Assembly: GCF_000090795.2 (NCBI RefSeq)
Contig: NW_003546308.1
Span: forward strand, 181,295-245,294
Length of the DNA stretch: 64,000 nucleotides
From: Amphimedon queenslandica
Lineage: Eukaryota > Porifera > Demospongiae > Haplosclerida > Niphatidae
Reading direction: 5' to 3'
Made by a program: the position numbers and the translations under genes. The notes beneath the pieces are model-generated. The model ran no database searches and was not told where the DNA came from. It was given only the letters and a program-made list of their open reading frames with translations. Each line of letters starts with the position of its first letter. The stretch's first letter is position 1. Positions 9,924-20,600 of this stretch are shown in pieces.

Positions 9924-12681
9924 TCACAAGTTAGGATGTGATTTGCTAACATTCCTAGGAATTGGTGATGGAAGTGTCAAGTTAGGCATTGAAGTGGGCG
10001 ACTGAATGGGTGACACCAGCTTCCCAGTTGCTACATCCCCACCAAAACCTGATTCAATATCATTAACTGACTCCTCCTTCGTTGCTATTGGAGGAGGCAC
10101 AGAGCTATGACTAGTAACATCATCTCTGCCACTACTTAGGATATCTCCTTCATTGATGTCATTATTTGGCTGTTCCTCAGGTATTATAGCCAATGGGTCT
10201 TCTTCTTGAGCCTTATAGCGAAAGACTCGAAACTCATAAAGGCATTGAATTTTATTACACTCTATCGCTAACCCACATGGCAGGACCTCTTCCTTTCTGC
10301 TCATAAGTCGAGACAAAGTGTGTCGTCTCCTAAGAGTACTTCTTGATCCTTGACGATTGTAGTATTGACTTGCATGCTCTATCTTTTTAACAGCTCCAGT
10401 AGAACTAACAGAGTAAACTGGTACATTGCTTTCAGCAAGATAGTCATTCACTTCATTGCCTATGTTATCAAATAACCTAATATGGACAAAGAATAAATGT
10501 GGGTTAAACCATTTTGTACTCATCAATCACTAGCTGTGTTAGAATCTAGCCTACCCTTCAGGAGGTTCGTATTGAATGAAACGTCCAGTGCAAGATTTTG
10601 ATCCTATCATTAATGGACGCATGGCTAGCAGAATCGCACCCTCTCTAAAGTACACACCACGTCCATACATCTTCTCAATCAAAAGATTGGCTAAAAGAAT
10701 TAGTTTAAAAAGTCTCGTCACTTCAATTTTTACTTGTTACGATTTTGGAACGGTCAGTCATTGGTCCTATCACAATAAGATCTATCTGACGTCCATCAAT
10801 GTCTTCATTGAACAGTCGGATAATTAGCTGCTCAGACTATTTCAAACATTTATAATAAATTTATATTTAAATAAATAGAGGATTACTTCAGTAATTTTGG
10901 AGGCATTTTGACTGAATATGTCTGCTTGGTAGGTAAACGTTCGAAAGTTTGCCTGGTATATGTCCTCTCGACATATCTCCTTTGGATTCTTGTAATATGT
11001 ATTGAAATGTATTGTCACTGACTACAACAGTTACAACACAGTAATTTTTAAAAAATACTTTATAATACTTACTTGATAGAAAGCTCTTGCTAAGATCAGA
11101 GAATGGCCTGTCCTATTGCCAAAAGAAATATCTAAAGCTAGCTTGTTATCTGGAGCAAACTTGAGGAAACCAAACAATACACTTCTCAATGGAGAATGAG
11201 ACTACAAATCATACTAGGTGTAAATCTATATCATTTATATCAAATTATTACCCAATCAGTGCTCCTAACTCCTAAGTCTTTCTTAAAGAACGAATAAACT
11301 TTTTCCTCAGGATTTGTTTCACCAAATTTTGATTCAAAAAAGTACTTCTTTAAATCTTTCAACCGCTCCCATTCTTTGTCTTCGGGCATTGGTATGCCTT
11401 TCCTTCTATAAGCTATTAAAAATTCAATGAAAAACTTCTACAAAAGTAAAATCATTCCTCACCTAATTTTCTCTTAATACGCTTTTTTAGCAAATGTGAG
11501 TGAACACTGTTAAGTAGGTAAAGTAGCTCGTGATCTTGTGATATTTTGTCATTCAATTCTTTCTGTATTTGAATATCTTTGAACACTTGTCCATGGCCAG
11601 AATCAGCATAAAACAGTCGAGCTACTAAAAAATCAAGATCTGTGTGTATGCGCGGAATGAAAATTTGCTTTAGCCCGTTCCAGAAACCAGTAAAGTAAGG
11701 ACAGCAGAGTGGTTCTTTGTTCTCTTCTTCTTCTTCAGTTTGATTTGGTTTGGCATTGTTCTCAATTTGGCTTGGACTTATCTCTTCAACCATACTCAAT
11801 TGTTCCTTTTGAGTTTCAACCAGCGGCTTTGGCTGGTACCTCTCTAGGAGTCTCTCCTTCTTGCCACAGTATAAGATCCTGTGAAGAATTTTTCGAGTAG
11901 ACGGGAAAGGATATTCCTCAGGAGGTAGGCAAGAGACATCACAGAAAGCAGCAATGTCTTTAGCACCAAGCTCATTAGTGTGACGCACAAAACACCAAAC
12001 AAGTCCAATCATAATCACAACTATAGCAGCAGCAACTAAACCAAGTGCAGTGTTACGTAAGAAATAAAGTAACGTCAGACTATTATAAACACAGTTTAAC
12101 TGCTCGGGTAGTGGCCAGACTGTAGTATTGAGAAGAACAGTATCTGTTGGGCAGAGAAATGATTCCTTGAAATCATNNNNNNNNNNTTCGCCAGTTTTGG
12201 TGTCTCGAAGACGATGAAGCTTCTTTGCAAGGTCAAAGAAGAAATCGAAATAAGCTCCAAAATACGACGTCCACAAATAATGAGGGGCAATGATAATAAG
12301 AGCAGATATCAGTATAAATATCAGGTAATACTGACTATTGGGTAAACTATTGTAGCAGTAGTTATTAAGGTATGCTACTTGATCACGGGAAGCAGCAACA
12401 TCAGTGATATAACACTGTATTATGGACCCTCTGAAAAACTCAACCGATATATCTAAGAAACTCAAACCCAGAATGGCTGATACCAAATAAAAGAGGATCT
12501 GGTCCCAATAGAAATCTTTTGGTGTGATGGGTGTGTCACCACTGCTGCCTCCTTTATTGGAGCTGGATGAATCTGACTTATCTGGGTCTAAGAATTCTGT
12601 CTTTTTATCACTGAACACAATCTTGTCAGCACTTGCATTCTCCATCACAGCTCCAGCAATTGCACCTGCAGTACCAGCCAT
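9924..12681 (-). CDS. Pannexin/innexin-like channel with long C-terminal module, copy B
   Basis: Seven exons are inferred: 11,463-12,681; 11,252-11,412; 11,073-11,201; 10,887-11,021; 10,734-10,836; 10,555-10,690; 9,924-10,476. They give a product of about 810 residues plus what is missing in the assembly gap. Exon 1 holds four TM segments and two outer loops with two cysteines each (CYITD, NYCYNSLP; FLCPTD, LNCVY), then an inner-face tail with FIPRIHTDLDFLVARLF, resembling the segment after TM4 in pannexins and LRRC8. Exons 2-6 match exons 2-5 of copy C in order (LALDISFGNRTGHSLILARA; NLLIEKMYGRG; LAMRPLMIG). The last exon diverges: a basic stretch (RSTLRRRHTLSRL) and a Ser/Pro-rich acidic tail. 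Start ATG precedes MAGTAGAIAG. The channel role is inferred. Confidence 0.75.
12177..12186. other. Assembly gap inside exon 1 of copy B
   Basis: Ten Ns fall between the codons for TKTGE and DFKESFLC. Copy A has about 50 residues there, including TM3, so the true gap is near 150 bp and the apparent continuity of the frame is accidental. Confidence 0.9.
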
Positions 12682-13079
12682 TCCTGCTCTTCTCTTCTCC
12701 TTGTGGGGTGATAGAGGAATCTAGGGGCAGGGCCTACATAGCTTTGAGGCTAATGCATATAGGATTAAACTGGTTTGTACTATAGGGAAGTACACCTGGT
12801 TGTTGATATAGTAGAAACCACATTCTTAGCATGGGCTGGATGGCAGTTGCTTATCAGTAGACAGTTGGCAGAGTATTAAAAGGAAGTAGAGATAACAGAG
12901 GTCTGATCATGAAAGTGTCACCATGCAGAAACAATGTCTCCATTAAGCCATAAATTTGATTGACTATATACATGTGTGTACTTTGTTTAAAACCAGCATT
13001 CATCTACATAAGAAATGGTTGATGAGTTATGACAGAGATAATCACTACATGATGGATACATGTTCTATATAAATTAAGA
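12682..13079. promoter_or_regulatory. Presumed promoter region of copy B; no gene
   Basis: This spacer of about 400 bp separates the start of copy B from the end of copy C, which lie head to tail on the minus strand. No coding frame or recognisable promoter motif was seen. It is called regulatory by position only. Confidence 0.35.
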
Positions 13080-14314
13080 TCAATTTGCTCTAGTGTATCT
13101 GTATAGTTTCATTTCTATGACACACTCAACGTCACCACAATAACACGTTAGTCCTTCATCGTCACCAACTTTAATAAAAGAAGCCTCTCCTATTGCTTTC
13201 CTTAAATCAAGGATTGTTCTAATGGATGACTGCTGCTCTTCTGCAATGGGACCCTCTTCATCTTCTATTGGCTCAAAAAGACTACAAAAAGCAAAAGCAT
13301 CATCATGCATGTACAATGCATTATAATTACACTATAGCAATCACTGCTTACTCTTTTGGTGGTATGTAACGTAGAAAATGACTCCTCACATCAACTCCAT
13401 TGATCAGTAGAGGCCTAACTGCCAGCATAAGACACTTCTTTGCAATGTCAGATGCAGTATTGAACCTTTCTAACAACAGATTCACTATAGAATAATGATG
13501 ACAATAAGTTTAAGCTGCATTTAGACAATTACATTTCTTTCTTTCTTAATCCTTACCAGTAACTTTTCTAGATTCTTCTGTGATTGGTCCCACAGTGAAG
13601 AGATTGATGTATTGGTCACTTTGATCTCCTTCTCCACTTCGTCTAGCAGCTCTTTCTTCAGCATTCTCAGGAGGACACATGAAGAATATGTCCTCAAGAG
13701 CAACATCAAACTATAATAGAAATGAACACATTGATTATATAGTTGGATTCTATGCTGAAAGAACAAAACAAAGGCTATATATAGCCCATGGTTTTTTCCA
13801 AAAAATGGCTCCGAAATCACTCCCAATTTTTATTACATTTTCTGATACATATTGATGTACTTATGCTGTGTAGAAAGTTTGAGCTCATTCCGACTTCAAT
13901 TTTTCAAGTTACAGCCATTTTAAGAAAACATCAAAATTTTGAAAAATACCCAAGGCTATAATAGCCCATGGTTTTTTTCCAAAAAATGGCTCCAAAATCA
14001 CCCCCAATTTTTATTACATTTTCTGATACATATTGATCTACTTATGCTGTGTAGAAAGTTTGAGCTCATTCTGACTTCAATTTTTCAAGTTACGGCCATT
14101 TTAAGAAAATGGCGAAAATCTGAAAAATACCCAAGGCTAATAGCCCAGTTGAAAAGGGAACAAAGCCCTCAAAAAATTTATTATAAAAAAGGGTAGAAAT
14201 AAACATGTAGGTTAAGGAAAAGAAAAGAAAAAAGAAAGCAAGGTTAAAGATAGGTTAAGGTAAAGATGGATACAAAGAATGAGAAAGAAAATAAATAATA
14301 ATAATAGTAATAAC

Positions 14315-14361
<47 letters not shown>

Positions 14362-17088
14362 TAATAATAATACTAATAATAATAATAAAAGAAATAATAA
14401 TAATGGAATAAAACTTTTTAAATGATTAAAATTAAGAAATATCAATGTGGGCATCAGAGGCCGCTCTGTCAAAATCTGAATAATCAATTACTTTGCTACG
14501 ATGCCTGGTGCCCCTTATACAACGGATTGCAGACCGAAGGATGGTAAATGAATACTGGCAACAAATGAATAGCCCATGGTTTTTTCCAAAAAATGGCTCC
14601 GAAATCACCCCCAATTTGTATTACATTTTCTGATACATATTGATGTACTTATGCTGTGTAGAAAGTTTGAGCTTATTCCGACTTCAATTTTTAAAGTTAC
14701 GGCCATTTTAAGAAAATGGCGAAAATCTGAAAAATACCCAAGGCTATAGCCCATGGTTTTTTTCCAAAAAATGGCTCCGAAATCACCCCCAATTTTTATT
14801 ACATTTTCTGATACATATTGATGTCCTTATGCTATGTAGAAAGTTTGAGCCGAGTTCAACAAATATTTTTTGAGTCATGAGCATTTTAACAATTGACAGG
14901 ATGATGTGGTTGACTTACATTGTCTGCTTCATTTGCAGGGAGAGAGTAATAATCAATAGGAACAGTGATAATGTTAACTTGATTGAGTAGTTTGTCCTCT
15001 ATCACTTGCTTCTTGTTGTTTCGATAGTGAGAATGAAAATTCAGGACACAAACCTTAATAAAGAATAATGATAATTATTATTGTACTACTGACTCACAGT
15101 TTCAAAAGACCATGCTAGAATAAAAGAGCAGCCAAAGCCATCAAAAGAAATATCAATGGCAAGTCGGCGATACTCCCTCCCTCCCTTTTTATGGGACTTT
15201 ACTAATTGGAGGAAACCGTAGAGCCGATTTTGAAAGCTTTTATCTTTTTTAATGTCTTCCTTTCTATTACCTAGCTCACCTGAAAGCAACCTAGCAATAA
15301 AGAAAGAGTATAACCCAACATAATACTGCACACTATACCTGCTTGCTAAATCTTTATTTTCTTTATCCATGAGGACCTTAGCTAATATTCTAATTGAGCC
15401 CCTTTGGTTACTCCAATCAGTTAGTGTCTCTGTCCATTGGCTTAATGTCACTTCCTCTGTTAGCAAACCATATCTCTGAGGACCACATTCTGGTGCAAAG
15501 GTCACTTGTTCAGCTGTAGGAGAAGATACAGTTGATTCTACTCCAGTTCTTTGAAAAAGAGCCTCAAAGAAATCAGTATAACTCTCTCTTTCTTGATGCA
15601 GTTTAGTAGCTATTGCTTTGATCTCAGCTTTACTGGGTGGCTTCTCCTACACAATATTGGTAATCATTATAAGAGAGAGATTCCATACATATAAATTCAA
15701 AGCTACTGCCTACTGCTACATTCACTTACTTGTTCTTCTGCTAGTCCGAATCTCTTGTTGTGCTCAGTTTCAACTTCAAAACGAGGAGCTCCGTGGAAAT
15801 CAATTTTCACTGGCCACTTGAAACCAGCTTGTCTAAATAATTCCGTTGCCTGAGAGGCACGATCCACATCAGACTCCTCCGCTACCTCAACTAACTGTAC
15901 TTCAGTCTCAGTTCCTTCACTTCGCTCTCTTTCAGCTGCTGCCCGCTGCTCGGCCCTCTCTTGCAGTCGTTTCCTGTTAGCTCTAAACATTTGGGACTTG
16001 TGATTAACAATGAGCTGAAGGAGCTCACTGCTCTTGTTGTAATGCTTTGTCATTTCTTGGGAAATCTGGAGCTGCTTAAAGGTAACGCCTTGACCAGAGC
16101 TGGCTTGAAACAGAGACAGCAATAAGAAATCAATATCACTCTCTATCCTTGGGGTGAAGGGATCCCTCCAGAACTGGGACGGGCGATAGAGGTCATGATG
16201 AAGATTAGACTGAGAGGAGAACTCAGCCACTCTCTTGCTGCCTAGTTCTGTTGGGTGTCTTAGGAGAGTCCATAGGAGGCCATAAACCAAGGAAAGGATA
16301 ATAGCAGAGAGGAGGATGAGGTCACCATAGCGAAGGAGAGAGAGGAAGCGAAGGGACGGATAAACACACGTTACTGTTTCTGCTATCGGCCATTTCTTTG
16401 GGTCGTTGATAATGTCCTCTTCCTGAGCTGCAGTTGGGCATACAAACATTTCAGAGAAATCAACAAAATAGCATAAACTGAAGACGACTGACCCAGATGC
16501 TGTTAGTAACTGGAGGACTAGTTTAATCAAGTAGCCGGAGTAGATTGGAGGAAAGTTGAATACTCTCCACAACTTTATCCTTATTGTGTTTGAAAGCTCG
16601 GTCTCTAGCCTTGTCACAATTTTAAAGTTCTTGTTGGAAAACTCTCCATTTGAGCTCTCCCTCAGTCGATCCAGACTGCTCACCAAATCAAAAAAGAAGT
16701 TGTATTTAGATTCAAAGGCAGTCTTCCAGAGTATGTGTGGGCCAATGATAAGGAAACCGTGTACAATGATAAATAGAGTAAAATACTCTGTACGTGGAAG
16801 ACTAGAATAACAATAATTATTAATATATGCAACATAGTCCCTTGCTGTGATGTTTGGAGTATAACAAGTAACTGAGTAATCACGAAAGAAATCTGTTGAT
16901 AGGTTGAGTAAAGTTAGGCCAAATATGCCACCAACCAGCCATTTTACTATATCATCCCACTGGAACTCTTTCCTTGATAATAGTTTTGAGCTTGGCTCAC
17001 CTTCGTCCAGATCACCACGTTTTGCTTTCTCAATTTTTTTAATGAGCTCGAGTCCTCCTTGTAAAGCTCCTGGGCTTATGTCCTCCAT
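13080..17088 (-). CDS. Pannexin/innexin-like channel with long C-terminal module, copy C
   Basis: Six exons (15,730-17,088; 15,098-15,646; 14,919-15,053; 13,557-13,710; 13,352-13,485; 13,080-13,281) encode about 843 residues. Exon 1 contains TM1 (WLVGGIFGLTLLNL), outer loop 1 with CYTPNITARDYVAYINNYCY, TM2 ending GPHILWK, an inner loop, TM3, outer loop 2 with MFVCPTAA and VTCVYPS, and TM4 followed by RHPTELGSKRVAEF. The loop-1 pattern is strikingly like pannexin CFSP...AFVDSYCW. A later segment, DIDFLLLSLFQASSGQG, matches the region after TM4 in innexin/pannexin/LRRC8 proteins. The remaining residues (about 450 onward) form a module I do not recognise, shared with copy B. It includes AIDISFDGFGCSFILAW, LNFHSHYRNNKKQVIED, INLFTVGPITEES and CYCGDVECVIEMKL. 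No leucine-rich repeats follow, which argues against LRRC8. Confidence 0.78.
13773..14155. repeat. Satellite of 181-bp units (two copies) in copy C intron
   Basis: Junction motifs GGCTATATATAGCCCATGG, GGCTATAATAGCCCATGG and GGCTAATAGCCCA occur at 13,773, 13,954 and 14,135, a period of 181 bp. The unit is the same as at 2,030-2,745. Confidence 0.85.
14298..14400. repeat. AAT trinucleotide microsatellite
   Basis: The stretch is a near-perfect run of AAT triplets with a few AAC and ACT variants, inside the intron between exons 4 and 3 of copy C. On the minus strand it gives a false poly-Leu frame. Confidence 0.9.
14565..14865. repeat. Satellite, about 1.6 units, in copy C intron
   Basis: Two adjacent partial units of the 180-bp family start near 14,572 and 14,748, each with AGCCCATGGTTTTTTCC and the TGCTGTGTAGAAAGTTTGAG core. 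They follow the microsatellite and end just before exon 3. Confidence 0.8.
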
Positions 17089-17666
17089 ATTACAAGGACT
17101 GCTATTATTAGTCCAGACATGTGGCTAGTAGTGGGCAATGGGTATAGTACAGTGTAGGTTAGAGGTTACAATAACTATATTCATAGATGCACAGATGCAT
17201 GCTAATGACCAATAACAGTGCTCATGGCTATAAGAATGCTCTCTTAGACATTTTGACAAAATACACTGTACTATTAGTAACGCAGTCATGTTGCTAAGTA
17301 GGATTCATTGTACATGATCTTTAGCCCAATTTTTGAGCAACTTTAAAAATTTATAAAAAATCCAATTTTGATCAGAATCAGCTCAAACTTGCTAGTTGCT
17401 ACACAATATTAAAAAAAGTATGTGTATTAAAAATTATAAAAATAGAAAATTCACTCCTTTTCATTTTTGACGAAATTTGGCCAATCTGATTTTAGTGCAA
17501 CTTTAAAAATTCCAATTTTAATTGAAATCAAGTCAAAATTTTAATGTAACATAAGTGTTATATTGTGCAGCTCATTTTATCAAATAAGAAAATAAAACAT
17601 AAGCCAGGAATGATGTTACCATACTCATAAGTTAATATAATCTCATTCACTGTATAGTGTATACTT
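17089..17666. repeat. Intergenic spacer with inverted copy of the diverged satellite
   Basis: At 17,271-17,320 lies CTGTACTATTAGTAACGC...TAAGTAGGATTC, also found near 42,371-42,410. From about 17,320 to 17,560 the sequence is an inverted, diverged unit of the second satellite subfamily (AATCAGCTCAAACTTGC, ATTTTTGACGAAATTTGGCC). No gene was seen. The region separates the start of copy C from the 3' end of TTC17. Confidence 0.6.
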
Positions 17667-20600
17667 TCAGTCTGATGGTGTCCCTTTGTTCTTATTGTGA
17701 AGGTCTTTCAATTTAATCTTGTTCTGTCCGAGGACTATCATACAGCGAGAAGCTCTGAGTCTCTCAGAAGCCGGTCCAAACTCTGGCTGATGGTACAGTA
17801 CCAGTTCATAATACCCAGCAGCCTCGCGGTAAAAACTCTAGAAATAACAAAGTACTTTTTAATTGCACTACAGGTCAAAGTTCAAACAAAAATATTCTGG
17901 TCAGTATATTAAGAACTTGAGGCGTGACAATTTGAAAATGGTAGATAACATTTTTAATGTTTTCATACTTACCTGAGCTGCTAGTATATTGGCCATGGTA
18001 AAGTGATTCACTACCAGGTTAGGTGATGTCTATACAGAATAAGAGGGTAATCATAACATAGTTTATTATTAGAGGAGCTAACCTCCAGGGCATACTGCAT
18101 GCAGGTAGCAGCATCTTCATAATAACCAGATCTGTAGAGGACATTAGCTAAACTAACATAAGCTACATCCTAGCAATGAGACAGAGAAAGGAGGAGAGAA
18201 TCAGTTTAAAGAATAAAGGAAGAAGAGAAAAAAGAATAAAATATTAATATTCTCTATATCCTTATTCCTTACTTTATTATGAGGAGGGGCATGATAGAGT
18301 GCGTGTTTCAAACACTTTAAAGATTGTACCCCATCACCAACTATCCTCCAATAGAGAGCAGCCAAATTAGACACCACCCAATTAGTATCATTCTACAGCA
18401 TTGTATAATGTTAGCCCATTAGTGTGTGCATGTACAGCAGTAGTAGTAGTACCTTTATCATTGCTAGTTTCATTCTGGTGGCCATTTCTTCCATGGAATG
18501 ATAGGAACCAGATAATTTGCACAATACCTAATTTAGACATTACTTTAATGATAATATTTAATATAGTTTAAAATACTATTGATAAATAGCACTATTAGTA
18601 TTGCAATAGTTAGTATTAACTGTAATTTCTTACTCACCTCTTCTAGGCCTCTCTCAGCTATGTAGTCCAGTAATGGCGGCTCAGTCATTCCCTGTATAAT
18701 AGTATGATAACAAATGAAGAGAGTGTTTCATTTACGTGTGATTATTGACCTTTAAGTGATTCAGTGTTGCAGGCGAAGGATCAAAATTTAACTCGCAGGA
18801 GGGCAGTAAGGAATAATCATCAATGGATTGAGTGAAATCCATATAATCAGATATACTAAAGAATAGAGGAACAGTAATACATTATATATTATTATTACAC
18901 ATACTTTATTTTTTTGGCAGTGACAGAGAGCCAGGTACTAGTAAATACCACATATTGAGGTGGTGGGTTACCCACGCAGTCATCGAGTGTAGGCCAGGGA
19001 AGATTATCAGGCCATTTCTTTCTAAGTTCCTCCTCCCTCTCATTCTCCTTTGCCATCAGCTCCATCGTGTACTTGGGCTTTTGAGAGCGACGGGAAGGAG
19101 AGGAGTGCTTCTTCTTAGCAGGAGAAGGTTTAGTGGGTTGTGATGAAGAGAGAGAGGGGGAGGGGGAGGGAGAGGGAGGGTCTGAAGGAGGAGAGGGAGG
19201 CAGTGAATGTGAGGATGAGATGGATGGATGAGACTTTCTTTTTTCTCTTCGTAAAGTTTTTGCCAGCTGTGTCAAATACAGCACGGCCTCATCTACAGGA
19301 TGGTTCTTTGTTTCGGATTCTTGCTTGATCTTCATCAGTTTCTCTTTAATGCTTAGAAGATTCTCTGCCGTGAGGTTATGCCCACTCTTAATGAGCTCCT
19401 GCTGTGCTAGCAATAACTGTTGCTAAATATAGTAACAAAAATAATAACTGTTACTAAATATAGTAACAAAAATTACTTTTTGCTCCAAAATTTTCTGTTC
19501 CTCTTTAAACTTCAATGAGCACCTGACCAGCTTCAGTGCGGAGTAGGCGTGGCTAAAGTGTGGCTGAAGATGGAGGGACATTCTCAGGTGCAAATTAGTA
19601 GCTTTTAAATTCCCTTGAGTCAAATATATACCAGCAACCGTGTAGTGACCGATCGGCTAAAATGGGAGGGGCTAATAAAACAAACCACACCCTAAAGACT
19701 CACTGAATCAGTCTGTATATCTAAAGCAGCTCTAGCAGCTATCATTGCACTCTCCAACTGGTTGAGACGATGGAGTACATTAGCCAGACCAATGAGTCCA
19801 ATGTCTCTTGAGGTCTGAGGAGCATAGTGTATCCCTCTCCTTAGACACTCTATACTCTCATACCCATTACCAATGGACCTCCAGTAGACTGATGCTAGAT
19901 TATACAGGCCCCAGTGCTGTGGGTACTGGAACATAAAGGAAGTATCTTTCATAGTTTATAATAATCATAGCAGTAGTTGTGTGTTTAATTGTGTGTGTAT
20001 ATAAACTGTGCAGAGGGTGCAGTAATGTGGTAGATAAGACAACAGAAAGTAAAAGTAAACATGCACTATTTACACACAAACAATGCCTATACACACACAC
20101 ATACATGTACATGTATTCTTATTATACATGTATGCACCAATATAATGTATCTGTTGTATGCTAGTGCATGTACTTGGTATAGAGCAGCTGTTATCCATTG
20201 AGCTGATTCATTTAGTGAAAGTTTAATGCCAGTAGCATCACTTACAGTAGTAATGAACAGCTAATTAAATAACAAAAATATATATTAGTTAATAGTCTTA
20301 ATACATTATACAATGTACATCGCTTACTTGTTTCAATGCAGTTTCTGCTACACTTTCTCCCGTGGGTAGTTCCTCTCTTCCAGCCACCCCCATCAGGTGA
20401 TCCAGTGCTACCATACTGTAAGGTAATGGTACCACTTTAGCACAATGGGGCTCTTGATGTGACGGCAATGGATACTTGGTCAACAGATCTTTAAACCTGA
20501 TAATATATTCAAAATAACAAACAGATTATAATCTCTTAATTATTATTATAAACAAGTGATAAAACAATAAACAACACACAAAGTAACAACAATAACAATA

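Noticed and set aside
14212-14487. Minus-strand frame with a long poly-Leu run, looking like a membrane protein
   Set aside because: It is the translation of an AAT microsatellite inside a channel-gene intron.
13080-17088. Assignment of the channel genes to LRRC8
   Set aside because: Loop cysteines and the post-TM4 segment partly fit, but no leucine-rich repeats follow and the loop-1 motif is closer to pannexin.
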